Below are positions 1 to 13,600 of a stretch of DNA of 64,000 bases, piece after piece. The notes under the pieces are model-generated. The model did no database searches. It saw only the letters and a list, made by a program, of their open reading frames with translations, and was not told the origin of the DNA. Positions within the stretch are counted from its first letter, which is position 1. Each line of letters begins with the position of its first letter. This DNA comes from Sipunculus nudus (taxonomy: Eukaryota > Annelida > Sipuncula > Golfingiida > Sipunculidae): positions 36,746,862-36,810,861 of the forward strand of contig CM049307.1 in the NCBI GenBank assembly GCA_026874595.1, read 5' to 3'. Made by a program: the position numbers and the translations under genes.

Positions 1-536
1 AATCATTCATTAACATCTTCCCAATTTTCTTAAAATTAAGTACATCTAAAAACTTCTCTTTTGAATTACAAATTAATCATGAAAAAATTCATTTATCAAA
101 AGCTAATGTCTCTGTGCTGAGGAAAACACTCAGTATTATAATCATTACTTTATTTTAGTATTTACAGGGTTAACTGACTGAAGTTTGACCTTCTCTTGAG
201 CTCACCTTGAGATGGAAGCATGCCACCAGTGGTAGTTTCTTGAGCGTGAGTTGCTTGGTGCTCTCCTGATAACTTAAACAACTACTGCATTTGATTTTAG
301 CAGAGCTGCCCAAGTGCTCAGGCTGGGTAAACCTGTGTAATGGAAAATAGTTCAGGTATACTCAAAGGTAATTTTATCAGATAACCTTGAGTAAATGTAG
401 TTGGAGACACTCATGTGCATGGTGACTTTTTATATCTATTCTGTTATCCTTGTGATAGCCTTGTCATAATGTATATTTTGACACACACATCACCAAGTTA
501 GTTATTAATAAATACTCCATTCCCCAAGAAAAAGAA
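1..536. other. Intron sequence, no gene seen
   Basis: AT-rich sequence without coding signal on either strand. It probably belongs to a USP22 intron, because the next USP22 exons (minus strand) must lie further left. Confidence 0.5.
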
Positions 537-1828
537 CACAAGTGACCCTTGGGTCATGACACTCAGCTGACTGACGTGTTGACAATATGTCCTTGCACAG
601 GCAACTAATTAAGATACTGTAGGTGGCATCATTGTTCATGCATCTTAGGTCAAGTTCATCAAGACCCATAAGCACACCATATTTGATGACAATCCATCAC
701 GCTGTTCCTGAAGAATCTGGTAATTTGTGTGTATTTTGCATTTTTCTGGGGAGCTCAAACATGGACTGTAATGCAGAGAATATAGGTCACCATGACTTAA
801 TATCAGGTTTCTGAGGAGAAATTTTGAGGAACTCTCAGGATGTCAAGTAAGACGATTCTAGGTCCAATGGTTATGATTTGTGCCTTGCTTTAGTATCAAA
901 TTTTCAATTATTCTTGGGGGGGATGGGGTTACTTATAGGCCCCATAGCTTGGAGAATATGGGTAACCGAGAACTAATTTCAGGTTTCAAGGAAGACTTTT
1001 TATGGACCTCCCTGACTGTCAAGTTAGAAGATTCTAGGTACAGTGGTTATGAGTTGTGCCCTGTTAACAGATGACCACATCTTTAAAGGTCTCAAAAACA
1101 GAGAGAAAAATTGTAAAAAATAAAAAAAAAATACAAATGGCACCACAAATCTGCAGAAATTGATGAAACACTTTATGATCAATATCCATGCAAAGATCAT
1201 GGTGATCAATCCATTAGTTGTTCAGATACTTGAGCTTTTGTATCAAATTTCCAATATTCTTGGGGGTACTTCCAAGCCCCATAGCTCAGAGGTTTTGGGT
1301 AACAGAGACCTAATTTTAGGTTTCCAAGAACACTTTTATGGGCCTCCCTGCATGTCAACATATAAGATTCTAGGTCCAGTGGTTACGATTTGTGCCCTGT
1401 TAACACATGGAGGCATCTTTTTAGTTGTCGAAAATAGAGAAAAAAAATCATAAAAAATTGAAAACATACGGGTGGCGCCACTGATCTGCAGAAACTGATG
1501 AAATACTCCATGATCAATATCCATTCAAAGAATCATGGTGATCAATGCATTAGTTATTCAGACACTGGAGCTTTTGTATCAAATTTTCAATTATTCTGGG
1601 GGGTACTTCTGAGCCCCATAGCCAAGAGGATATGGCTTATAGGGACCTTATTTCAGGTTTCCAAAGAGATTTTTCATGGACCTCCCCGTTTGTCTAGTTA
1701 GAAGATTCCAGGATCAGTGGTTACCACCTGTGCCTGGTTAACGGATGTTGGACGGACAGACAGACAGACGCTGGACAAAGGGTGATCGCTATAGCTCAGA
1801 TGACTTTCAGTCAGCTGAGCTAAAAACT
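537..1828 (+). mobile_element. Pearl/Helentron-like element, family A, copy A1
   Basis: The head near 537-572 is a variant of the family A head (ACAAG.GACCC.TGGGTCA followed by CTCAGCTGA). The body has tandem core units of roughly 300 bp: the phrase around GATTCTAGGTCCAGTGGTTA recurs near 850, 1030, 1370 and 1700, and TGATCAATATCCAT recurs near 1178 and 1512. A GACGGACAGACAGACAGACG microsatellite at about 1750 is followed by a hairpin tail, GCTCAGATGACT / AGTCAGCTGAGC, and CTAAAAA. Head, core repeats, tetranucleotide run and hairpin tail are the layout known for bivalve pearl and Helentron-derived non-autonomous elements. The class assignment is inference; the repeat structure is seen directly. 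Confidence 0.65.
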
Positions 1829-3366
1829 TAATACCTCAATGAAATGTTCTAGGCACAGCATTTTAATTGCTTTCAGTGTTGACTGTGGCAGTCTCTGTTT
1901 CTCTGTGTGTTAAAGAAGGTTCTGATGTTGTCTCACCATTGATTTTGTAACATAATACTTTAAATTTACGGGATAGGGGTGTTCACCCTATATCAAACCC
2001 CAAACCAGCAGCAAAATTTGATCACTTTTGGTCTAGCCTCTGCCTTTTTGACCTGCCACACTTTGGTGGCCTTACCAGAAGTTAAAACTTCAATTGGTAT
2101 AGCTCTAATAGTTATTGAGGCCTCCAGAACTCCAGAATCACGACAAACCAATAGCACAGAATTGGGGTACCTAAGGCCTGTTGTAGATGTTGAAGTTGGG
2201 TAATATCAATATAAACCATGGTTGTTCCTAGTGTAGTAGTGTCAGACTGACCTTTTTAAGCAGTTAACTAGTGAGGTAGGTTCTTCATTGACAAAGCTCC
2301 CTTCAGAGTACCCTGTAAATATAACCACCAAAAGCACAGCGTGAATATATGACATGATTACAGATAGAGTACGTCATTTTCACCCACTGTTTGCACTTGA
2401 GGTATCCTAGCTGCTTACTACATATATTCAGCATATAAGTATACTTTGATAGTAAAATGCATAGTCAGCACACTTGATCAAATTACTGAAGGTTTATATT
2501 TTTATATTTTAGTCAAATGCTGTGTCATGCTTTATGAATAGCAAATTAGGTCAAAACTGTCCAATCTTAAGATTATGGTGGTAGACTTTCTACTGTGATG
2601 TTTAATACTAATAACATTTTACTTCTGCAATTTTTATTTTTAATGTTTTATTTCAAGATGATACATTATAAAGAAAACTTTGAACTGTTATTTTCCTGTC
2701 TCTAATTATTGTACTGTCCTTGGAGTGGGTTGTAAATTTGAGGAAATAGTCTAAACAAGGGACCCATGGGTCACAGCGCTCAGCTGAAGTTTGAAATTTT
2801 TACAAATGCAAAATATTCTATTGTAATGTTTTTCATTTATATAAGAATATGAGAAGCTAAGAGGAAAGGGGCCCTCCTACTTGGTTATAGTAAAGTTCTA
2901 AATATATGATTGCAAACTAATACTCTGACAAGACTGTCATGAAGAAAAACAGTAAAAGTTTTGAGATACTGTGATGCATATGAAAATTTACAGATGGCAA
3001 GTGGACAGAATGGACTTATACCTTTATTTCACTTTCAAGGGAATAATGCATTTAAGATTATATATAAGCTTATTTTTTAGCATACCCACTTTTTCCATTA
3101 AAAGTTTTTATCTGAATCATTTTTTTATTTACAAGTTTTATAAATTTTTAATAAAAAAAACTGAAAATACAAGTTAAAATATTAGAATTGTTGCAAAAGT
3201 TGCAATCATTATATATCAAGAGTAAAAAAACTGAAATATAAATTAAAATATTAGAATTGTTGCAATCATTACACATCCAGGGTGTAGCTCATATTGGGTC
3301 ATATTATGCATACACATATATTTTACTATTTTTAAATCACAAATGTTTAAACAGAATTTAAAAGAA

Positions 3367-5571
3367 AACAAGGCCTACAGGCCTAATGCGAACCTGTGCA
3401 TTGGGAAATACACCAGGTATAATGCTTCAATGCTGGACCATTACTTCTAATGTATATGAAAAATGCAAGTATTAAACATTTTGAATAAGAAACAATTACA
3501 CAAACATCACTGCTGAAATTCTGGCATGGGTGCACCCAACATAAAAATGACTGTAGCTGGGACCACCAGTCTTGTATACAACAAAGCTATCAGAGATATA
3601 TACATATGCCCAATTTTAGACTGATATATCAAACCCCTCCAGAAGCAGGGAAACACACTGTGCAAAAATTATTGTAAGTGGCACCACCAGTCTTGTATAT
3701 GACAAAGCTATTCGATATGTATATATATATGCCCAATTTCAGGCTGATATATCAAATTCCTCTGTAGAAATAAGCAGGCATATACACTGTGCAAAAGTCA
3801 TTGTAGGTGGCGACACCTATCTTGTGAGCGAGAAAGCCATCAAAGACACATAGACAGGTCAAAATATTAGGCCAATACATCAAACTTACCTTGAGTCTGA
3901 TTCATGGGGCTGAACAGGCTTAGGTGAGAAAGGCTGTTGCCCCGAGTGAACTGTGACAAATTGCTTTCTCAGGCTACTGCACTTAGTGAACTCATGACCT
4001 GCACCTGGCTAGACTGAGTGAACTTTTGACCTGTACCTGGCTGCACTGAGTGAACTCTTGACCTGTAGCATAATCTGACACAGCTGGCAGTCTGCCAAAG
4101 CTATAAATAGAATGCAGCTACTGCACGGAGTAAACTCCTGACCCATACCTGGTTGCACTGAGTGAACTCTTGACCTGTTGCCTAATCTGATACAGTTGGC
4201 AGTCTGCCAAAGCCATAAATAGATCCAGACTGACCTCTAGCCTGTTGCCAAATCTGAAATAGTAGCCACACCATTGCATAAGCTCATGCAGGGGCCCTGC
4301 CTTGAGGGGCTTAACACCCATGAAGTGATCACATGGTGCCAATGAGGTGTTCACATGTCACCCATGAGGTGATCACATGCCTTGTGCTTGGCTGCACTGA
4401 TTGAACTCTTGACCTATATCTGGCTGCACTGAATGAACTCTTGATCTGTTGCCAAATCTGAAACAGTTGCCAGTTTCTCAACCTATTTAAAGATACGGAT
4501 TCAATCTTGGCCTGTTGGTATATCTGTTTACACATACTGAAAGACTTTGGCTAAAATTTTTATTATTATTCATATTCATAAACTTTTTATCAAAATATCC
4601 AGAATAATAAAAGATGACCAATGACCCCCGTACAAAAAAAGGTTAATGGAGGTGGCGCCACCAATACCTGAATTTCATATATGACTCATGTGACCAACAC
4701 TGGCAAACTCATATGGGAAAATACAGCAAAATGGCTAAGTTAAGCTTCCCATAACTCAGCCAAAATCACTGAACCAAAACCATTTGAACAAACTTGAATT
4801 ATCAACATCTAAGGATAATTAATGTGTGAGATTTTAGAATTTGGCCGAGTGGTTTTTGAGGAGAAGATCTTTGTAGCCACTGAGCTAAAATGGGCTGTTA
4901 CAGCATATGACTAAATTCAGCTTCCCATAACTCAGCCAAAAGTCACTGAACTGAGACCATTTGAACAAACTTCAGAAAGCACTACCCTAGAATCATTTCT
5001 GTGCGATATTAAACTATTTGGACATATGGTTTCAGAGAAGAAGTTTTTTGTAGCCATCAGTATGATACAGGCACTGATGACCCCCGTACAAAAAAGGCCG
5101 ATGCAGGTGTCGCCACCAATTTCTAAATTTCAGATATGTCTCATGTAAACAACATTGGCATAAAATTTGGTGATGATAGCTCCAGCCATTTCTGAGATTG
5201 TAATTTTAGTATGCTTTTTTGGACACAACTTCCTGCAACTCGGCCAAAAATCTCTGAACTTAAACCATTCGGACAAACTTGAGAAAGATTGTTCCAGGGA
5301 TCATTTCTGTGAAATATTGGACAATTTGGCTGAACAGTTTGGGAGAAGAAGATTTTTAAAGCTTTTTAAGCTTTTTCCCTATAAAATCTAAGGAAAAGGC
5401 AGTTAGCCAAAAAATAAGCAAAATCTGATATAGTTTTTTAGATGACTAATTTTTTGCATAAAATTTCATGATGCTACTTCTTGCCGTTTTCAAGATAGTA
5501 TGGGTTAATGTACAGACAACGGACGCTGGACGACGCCACACCATCACATAAGCTCACAGGTTCGCTAAAAA
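3367..5571 (+). mobile_element. Pearl/Helentron-like element, family B, copy B1
   Basis: The head is AACAAGGCCTACAGGCCT followed by AATGCGAACCTGTGCA. The tail near 5530-5571 reads CATAAGCTCACAGGTTCGC then TAAAAA. GCGAACCTGTG in the head is the inverse of CACAGGTTCGC in the tail, giving subterminal inverted repeats. The core has imperfect tandem units: three of about 130 bp at 3540-3880 (CACCAGTCTTGTATA...) and several at 3950-4500 around CTGCACTGAGTGAACTCTTGACCTG. The palindrome GGTGGCGCCACC occurs at about 4652, with a variant near 5105. No transposase frame is present, so it is non-autonomous. Confidence 0.6.
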
Positions 5572-5726
5572 TGCCACAACATGGCATCTACAAGATTATT
5601 CCTTGAATCACTATTAAAAAGTTTTGCACAATGGAGTTCTCAGTACATGCTTAATTTTATTCACTGAAATAAAATAAAAGATTCAGTAAATTGGATAAAA
5701 TAAAACATCTTTTCAAATAAAGTATA

Positions 5727-5904
5727 CACACTGTTGGTTGAATGAGGGACAAACAATATCATTGTGCTAATTACTATCTCAGATTTAATTTATTACTGGA
5801 ATTTATAGTCAATTTCACACTGTTGGTTGAATGAGGGACAAACAATATCATTGTGCTAATTACTATCTCAGATTTAATTTATTACTGGAATTTATAGTCA
5901 ATTT
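5727..5904 (+). repeat. Exact 89-bp tandem duplication
   Basis: Copies 5727-5815 and 5816-5904 are identical as read, from CACACTGTTGGTTGAATG to TATAGTCAATTT. A third start (CACA) follows at 5905 and then diverges. A very recent duplication or an assembly artefact would look like this. Confidence 0.9.
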
Positions 5905-6137
5905 CACATGTGGTGAAGTTTTTACTCTTCTGAAGTAAGGAATTACTTATCTGATGAACATCCACACTTTCATAGCAATACACCACTTTGTGGACACAAT
6001 TAAATGTGCACTTTAATCATTGTAACCCTGGTGGTACAATACAAAATTTAAAATGTAGCATAGCCTAGAATAAGAATGAATCAAATACAGAAAATAAAAA
6101 CATTAACAATAATCATCTTGTTTATGCACCATCTGGT

Positions 6138-6150
6138 GGGGGGGGGGGGG
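6138..6150 (+). repeat. Poly-G tract (13 G)
   Basis: Homopolymer G run inside the family A2 region. Similar G runs occur elsewhere in the window, several of them in family A sequence. Confidence 0.9.
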
Positions 6151-7567
6151 AGTGCAGGGCAGAGAGGAAGCCTGCTGGTAGTGGCCAAGCTGAGCCAAGG
6201 CAAGCTGCCTGGGGTGGGTTACATAATGTAAGTGAAGGCTGTACTACTAGGTGGGCTAGATGTAAACAACACTTGACATGGTGTATGAAAACTTGAATAA
6301 ATGCTACCCTTTTCAATCAATTCCTTTGGAATTTCAGGTTTTAATAGATTAAATCCTTATGTATATATGCTGTGAAAATTAAATCAACAGTGCTTACAAG
6401 GAAAAACGTGCCATTGCCAAAGTTGGACAAAATTTAAGGTATTGATTTTTTATTTATGCTAATAACTTGAAAAAAATTTGCAAAATTCAGATCTAATTTT
6501 GGGTAAACAATTGAATCTTGATTAAATAAAGTTATATCCCTGAAAAAAAGTCTGTAGCTTCAGCAATTCTCATGTAAGGTGAGTAAATATATTTCCTGAT
6601 GTTTTTTAAAATTGCATTATATTTTGGCCCATAACTTCAAAATAAGACCCAACACTGACCTAATTTTTTGTATATTCATAGAAAATGTATGGAAGAATAT
6701 GAATACTAAATATGATCAAAAACAGATCAGTGGTTTTGATATTAGGCAGCCTTGAAGTGTAACAATGGTTTTTTTCATGGAAAACGGAGGTTTTTCCTTA
6801 ATATCTCGAAGGAACGAAGTCCTAATGACCCAATTTTCAGTATGGTAGGAAATTTTGGGGACAACTAATGATATGCAAAATTTTGGAATCGTAGGTCCAA
6901 TGGTTTTAAAATGTGCCCGGCCGGACGGACGATGGACAAAGGACCATGACTATAGCTCAGATGACTTATAGTCAGCTCAGCTAAAAATGACTGATCAGTC
7001 ACTATCAGGAGTGTACCATAACAGTTATTTGTGGCTGCAAGTCTGGCTCAACAATGACAAATCAGTCATAACCAGATGAGTGAGAGTTGCCTCTTATTGC
7101 AATATTTAAATTCAGTAAAAGCCCAGTGGAGAGCAAAGTCTTATAAGAACTGGGGAAACTGCTGACAGACTTTGCAATAATGTACTTTCACAACAGAAAT
7201 CAGAGGTAAGAAGTACCTGTCCAAAATGAAGGGACCTTGAAAATGTATATTCTATTTTGGTTAACCAATTCAACTAAAGCCAAAAGGCCAACACTTGTAA
7301 AGCATTATATGTCAGAGTACAGCATGTCTGCTTTTGTATAAGACTATGATATGCATTTCCTCATAGCCCTGTCCCAGCTTGGCTATATTTTTTATCTACA
7401 TCAACCATATCATACATTATGATACATCTTGTAAACTGTTAGACTGGTGTTTCCTCCTGATACAAAGGGATATTACTAATATTTTGAAATAAAACAAGAA
7501 CCTGTTTCATGCATGAAAACCTTTCTGTACATAATGGAAAAGCAAATAACGATTATATGAAGTTTAC

Positions 7568-7647
7568 CTGAATGTTGCACTGAATGCAGGGGTGGGCCCA
7601 GATCCAGTGATATGTCCCAGAATGGGTCAATGGTAGTTGATACATTA
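7568..7647 (-). CDS. USP22: USP22 exon 8
   Basis: Encodes [16 protein letters not shown] and then a divergent [10 protein letters not shown] stretch where human has a variable loop. The acceptor is a poly-pyrimidine tract with CAG at 7648-7650; the donor is CAG|GTAAAC. It starts by completing an AAT codon from exon 7 and ends one base into a codon. Confidence 0.92.
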
Positions 7648-10600
7648 CTGAAAAAAAAAATGAAAAAAATACACAGCAGTGATAACATGTGTGGACTATG
7701 CCACATAATCACATGCCTTTATCCTGTCTTAGCAATATCAGTCATCAAATGAGGTGAAACAAGAAACAACACAAGGTTCTGGTTCAAAGTATATAAGTTC
7801 ATTTATAATGTTCTGAGGCTCCTAAGAAATTGTCTACATAGTCCTGGTTTGCAACACAGTCTCCCTAACAAAGTGACATCAGACATATTTTCTAATTAAT
7901 GAATGTTATGGTTTATTATTTCAAGATAACTTCTTCAAGTTCAATACCAAACATTGTTGCACTGAATATGATAATGTAGTTCCATGAAGGGTATTGTATA
8001 GTTTTTTGTAAACAACTTATATTTATATGATATAACAAGAGCCCCATAAACGTGCATAATACTGTTATACGCCTGTCGTGTATCTGGTGACCTTGGACCT
8101 CATTAAATATGCATGAATTTTGAGATGGTAATTCAGGTGAGAAACTCTATTGGTAAATATATATAATGAGTTTAATGAAAATCCATAGGATATTTGGTGA
8201 GTCAACAAGGTGCCTCCAAAGTGTGGTGATCTCCGACCTCCTTAAATAGGCATGTACTTTGCTGGAAACATACTTAGGTGAGATATTTTACTGATTAACA
8301 TTTCTGATGATTTTTTTTCAAATAGTTCATATTCTTTGTAAGTTATCGCAGCGATACCACAAAGTAGCCTTGTGACCAGTGACCTTATAAAATAAGTGTG
8401 GATGTTGCCGATATTTGAACTCAGGCGAGATAATCTGTTGGTAAGTAGTTATGGCAAGTTTCGTGAAAATCCATCAAAGATATCACAGTGACACTAAAAG
8501 TTAACGGCTAGTGGGTATACAATAATACTCTGGTCATATAACGGGCATATATAAAAGTTATAAACAGTCACATATAAATAGCTCACTGTATCAAGAAAAC
8601 AATTGTAAAAGTCCATAGATAATATCTGTAATCTTATATTAATTATGACTGTAATTTCAAAGACTAGTAAATATATGTTATTTTATTGCTTACTTGCACT
8701 GCTGGCAGGTGACATCAGACTGCAAACCTCCAGTGAAGATTTGATCTATGATACAGTTACAGTAGTGTGGGTTGTGGCTGGATATACCATTTGTACCTAC
8801 AATGTAATTTACATATATATATAATACAGGTCATACCATGGGAAAACAAATACTAAAAACTAATGCAATGCTCCACAGCGACTGAAAACTTACATTTCAA
8901 ATGCAAAATATTTTTTGTACAATGGAAGAAGAACTGTATTTTTTTGTGTAACAGATTGGTAGCGTGAGCCATGTCTGTTGTTCAAAAGTGTTCAGAATAA
9001 AGCAATATAATCCTGCCTATTGTTCAAGCACATGTATTCCAATAGTGAACATCAGTTTATTCAGACACAGTGGTGGACCTATGGCTAGTCATCAGTTTGT
9101 AAGCAGTGCCTGAGGTGGCTGAGTAATTCCACTCTGGCATGGCAGTGTGCCTCATTCGCTGCGAGGAAGTCATAGTGGTGTGTTGTGGTCTGCTGTCCCT
9201 GCATCTTCCTTGCTCTTTTTCCTTCCAGCCAGCAGGGTCTCTTTCTCAACCACTATACACCAGAGACAGCACACCCCATTTGGCCACAGTTGTCAGCAAG
9301 GGACTCTCATCAGTGCACACAAATGTTGGCAAGCTTCAATATACAGTCATCTTTGAACCATAGACTGTAGACGCTAGTGGCATAGTGGGAAGTGCAGGTG
9401 ACAGGATGCTGGTAATGGTTGAGCCAAGGTACGTGAATCTGTATGTGAGATGGACCATCTCAGATGGTACCTAGATCTTCCCTGACATGGATCTTTGGTT
9501 GGATCTCACCATAATCAGGTGAGGCCAGTGTTGCATTGTCCAAAAGAGAAGCTTTCTGATGAAGACCTGTCAAAGCTTCTTCTTAGCTGTCAGACAGAAC
9601 AGGCTGAAGAGCTTTCAATCACTCCTTGTGGGCAGATGATATCATCTTCTGAATGTTGATAAGCATAAATCAACAGCAGTGAGAAGGAAATGTAAAAAAT
9701 TTGCTGCTTCACTCTGCTTCGTAATTCAAATGTCTCAGAAGCTGAGCAGTTCATCTTGTCATTGAAGGAAATAAAAATTCTGAGCTATTTCAAGGGCAGC
9801 CAATCCTACAAGCAGCTACAGCAAAATTCTCTCTTTACTGCTCTTTAACCAAAATGTGAGTTATGGCAAATGAAGTAAGCAACCATCTGGGGATCAAGTT
9901 AAAACCACTCAAGCATACTGTGGTTGGCTCTTTTTTGTGAGGTTAAAATTTCAGGAAATCCTCTTTGCAGTGTTTCATGAGGGTTTGATTTTTGTTATCT
10001 CACCAAATAAGGTAACTTATTTTTGTGAATTATTGATATGCTTGTTAAAGTCTTGACTATTTGAGAAGTAGCCTGGGAACATTGAATGTGTTGAGATTAT
10101 GGTTCATTATAGACAGTGATTTACAGTTAACATGCATAAAAGGTATTGTTAATTTTTAATAATATAAAACTTTTGCCTTGTGACACAAGAGGCATTAATG
10201 TTGTTAATGAGATGCCTATGAGACTATAGTATAAACGAATGTTCACAATGATTCCTGTTTAGCAAAAATCACAAATTTGAAACCCTCAAAAACAAGTAAA
10301 ATACTGACAGGTCAGGGCCCTACAAAAGGCCCACAGACTTCCAATGTGGGCTGAGTGATGCATTAAAAAAAAACATAATAAAGGATCTGATTACATGCAG
10401 CGATGGAGGAAACTGACCCAAAACAGTACTGAAACATCTGAACCAAGATGTTAAGATCTGAATCAGTGATAGTTGTGTTTGAAGGTTTAGGAGTGGAGTA
10501 CCCCAAGCAACAGAGGCATAATTACATCTGATATATTTATAAACTGTAAGCCTGGTCAGTATATGAATCAGTAGGATGGTGATGTGACCTTGACCTTATG

Positions 10601-13600
10601 ACCCAAAAATTGACGGGGATCTTCCCCTCTTGTTAAGTGATCCAAAAGTGAAAGATTTTGGATGAAACATTTACAATGCCTCCACAATCTTTAACAGATG
10701 TGGGAAATGTGACCTTGACCTATGACCCCAAAATCAAAAGGAATCTTACATTAGTGGTGGGCCATATAGGTCAAGATTGAAATCCATATGTCAATCCAAA
10801 CTGGAGTTATCATCCAGAAATGAATTTTGAACAGATGGCTCTGTGACCTTAACCTTAGACCTTATGACCCAAAAATTGACAGGGATGTTGGCTGGTGAGC
10901 TTTATGTGCAAGATGGAATTTCTGGTATGCAAAGTTTTGAAAGATGTATGTCATGTGACCTTGAACTTTGACCTCATGGTCCCAAAATCAAGAGGGTTCT
11001 TGCTTTAGTGGTGGGGTATATATAATATAAGTTTGAAATCGATTTGTCAATCCAAACTGGAGTTATCATCCAGAAAAGAATTGTGGTCAGACAACCAGAC
11101 AGACAGACAGGGCGATATTACAGGGCACCCTCTTATTCAAGTGAGACCCTCAAATTAAAAGAGCCTGCCACAGTATATCTTTCCACAAAGTTTAACAAAA
11201 GAGCTAAGACAGAAGCTCGAAAAGTGGTTCAAGCAGCCCTGACTTCCAGCACCTGAAGACTTCTTGGGGAATGGATTCTTCCCCTTGTCTTTTTATACTT
11301 TTCAGATCATTTATGGTTTTGCCCAGGTCCTATACTGTTGGTTCAGCGTCTAGATCCTCCAATATCTAAAGGCCTCTGATGGCAAAAGGGCTTCATGGGA
11401 GAGATAAGAGATGTGTCCTCTGGAGCAGAGTACTAAGTAGTGTCCAACCCATCTCCCAACCTGCTTCTCCTGGTCCACCATTGTTGGTTCAGCATCTAGA
11501 TCCTCCAATATCTGCAGGCCTTTGATGACAAAAGGGCTTCATGAGAGAGATAAAGAGATGTGTCCTCTGGAGCAGAGTACTAAGTAGTGTCCAACCCATC
11601 TCCCAACCTGCTTCTCCTGGTCCACCATTGTTGGTTCAGCATCTAGATCCTCCAATATCTGCAGGCCTTTGATGGCAAAAGGGCTTCATGAGAGATAAGA
11701 GATGTGTCCTCTGGAGCAGAGTACTAAATAGTGTGCAACCCATCTCCCAACCTGCTTCTCCTGGTCCACCATTGTTGGTTTAGCATCTAGATCCTCCAAT
11801 ATCTGCAGGCCTTTGATGGCAAAAGGGCTTCATGAGAGAGATAAGAGATGTGTCCTCTTGAGCAGAGTACTAAGTAGTGTCCAACCCATCTCCCAACCTG
11901 CTTCTCCTGGTCCACCATTGTTGGTTCAGCATCTAGATCCTCCAATATCTGCAGGCCTTTGATGGCAAAAGGGCTTCATGAGAGAGATAAGAGATGTGTC
12001 CTCTGGAGCAGAGTACTAAGTAGTGTCCAACCCATCTCCCAACCTGCTTCTCCTGGTCCACCTTTGTTGGTTTAGCATCTAGATCCTCCAATATCTGCAG
12101 GCATTTGATGGCAAAAGGGCTTCATGAGAGAGATATGAGATGTGTCCTCTGGAGCAGAGTACTTAGTAGTGTCCAACACATCTCCCAACCTGCTTCTCCT
12201 GGTCCACCACTGTTGGTTCAGCATCTAGATCCTCCAATATCTGCAGGCCTTTGATGGCAAAAGGGCTTCATGAGAGAGATAAGAGATGTGTCCTCTGGAG
12301 CAGAGTACTAAGTAGTGTCCAACCCATCTCCCAACCTGCTTCTCCTGGTCCTACATTATTGGTTCAGCATCTAGATCCTCCAATATCTGCAGGCCTTTGA
12401 TGAAAAAAGGGCTTCACGAGAGAGATAAGAGATGTGTCCTCTGGAGCAGAGCAGTAAGTAGTGTCTGACTCATCTCCATTCCTGCTGTCTCCTGGTCCAC
12501 CAAGCACCTCAAAGGTTTGAAGTCGTCGGTAGCATCAGGGCTTCATGAGAGAGAGGAGAGTTGTGTCTTCTGAAGTATAGCACTAAGTAATGTCCAACCC
12601 ATCTCCCAACCTGCTTCTCCTGGTCTTTGATGACTTCCCCTGTCTTGCTCTTCATTGGGGATGGGAGCTGTTCGTACCATGCTGGGCCAAGCTGCAGGTG
12701 GCTCTCAATGCCACTCTTCCTCAAAGATCACTCTGGCTTGGATCTGCCAAAGTTTGGTAAGTGCGGCTCTCTTTAATTTGATCACTGGTTCACTTGCAGT
12801 GATATTTGCCTCAAACCTATCAGTGTTCTCTTTTTTCTTGCCATATGTTGTTATGGTGGCTTTGTTGATGTACTAAGGAAGGAGCCCTATCCTTTATTAG
12901 CACTCTGGAACTGGATCTTTGGAATAGTTTCTATGATTAATTCCTCAAACTCTGTTCTTCTCAGGGTACATAGTCTTGATGGTGTTGTGTTCGCTGTGGA
13001 AGGTGTTACTTAGTTCCTCCACTCTCGACTCAATATCTAGCTCCTTGATGATCTGCAAGTCTTTGATGGCAGGGCTTCATGACAGATGTGTCCTATGGAG
13101 TAGAGGACTAGGTAATCCAAACCTTGGACTTGAGTACTCAGTATGAAATACCTGGACTTGAGTACTCTTTTCAGCCCTAGTAGTAATGGTGGCACATTTT
13201 TTCTCATTCTCATGGGATTCTACCAAGTATTTATGGGGTATTATAACAGTGCCTTACCTTTACAGTGTCTGTGTAAAACATCTAGGGCAGCAATGAGGAA
13301 TTCATGAGCATCTTGTTGTTCATAGCCCGCTAGGTGGCGTGCATGTGTCCACACCAGATGCAGCAGGCGGTATGGTGTATGAGGTGTGCGCACTCCTGAA
13401 TAAAACTGAGAAATCATATATAAAACATTAGTTCCTGAATAAAACTGCAAAACTGTATTTAAGTTATTAGTAAACAAGGCCTACAGGCGTCATGCGAACC
13501 TGTGCAAAGTTTGGGAGTATGAATGTTTATTTTTAAAATTTAATACTGATCCTCTCATGTCCTGCATATCTACCTTAGTCATTATGATTTCAGCCAAATG

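Larger units (their letters stand above)
2754..6987 (+). mobile_element. Family A element, copy A2, interrupted by family B element
   Basis: The head AACAAGGGACCCATGGGTCA at 2754 continues into GCGCTCAGCTGA. The tail at about 6910-6987 has GGACGGACGATGGAC, then GCTCAGATGACT, AGTCAGCTCAGC and TAAAAA. The 6335-6987 body matches the bodies at 35.5-36.95 kb and 52.47-52.82 kb nearly phrase for phrase (for example CAGATCAGTGGTTTTGATATTAGGCAG). A family B element (3367-5571) lies inside. Pairing this head with this tail is inference; they could be two truncated copies. Confidence 0.5.

Noticed and set aside
1-7567. C-terminal USP22 exons (HLKRF, NHQGTLESGHY region)
   Set aside because: Searched for on the minus strand by eye; no matching frame found, so they are taken to lie outside the window.
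13258-13395. Alternative acceptor for USP22 exon 6 at TTATTCAG|GAGTG
   Set aside because: It breaks the frame with exon 5 and removes FYS, which human USP22 has; the upstream CTCAG|TTTTAT acceptor fits.
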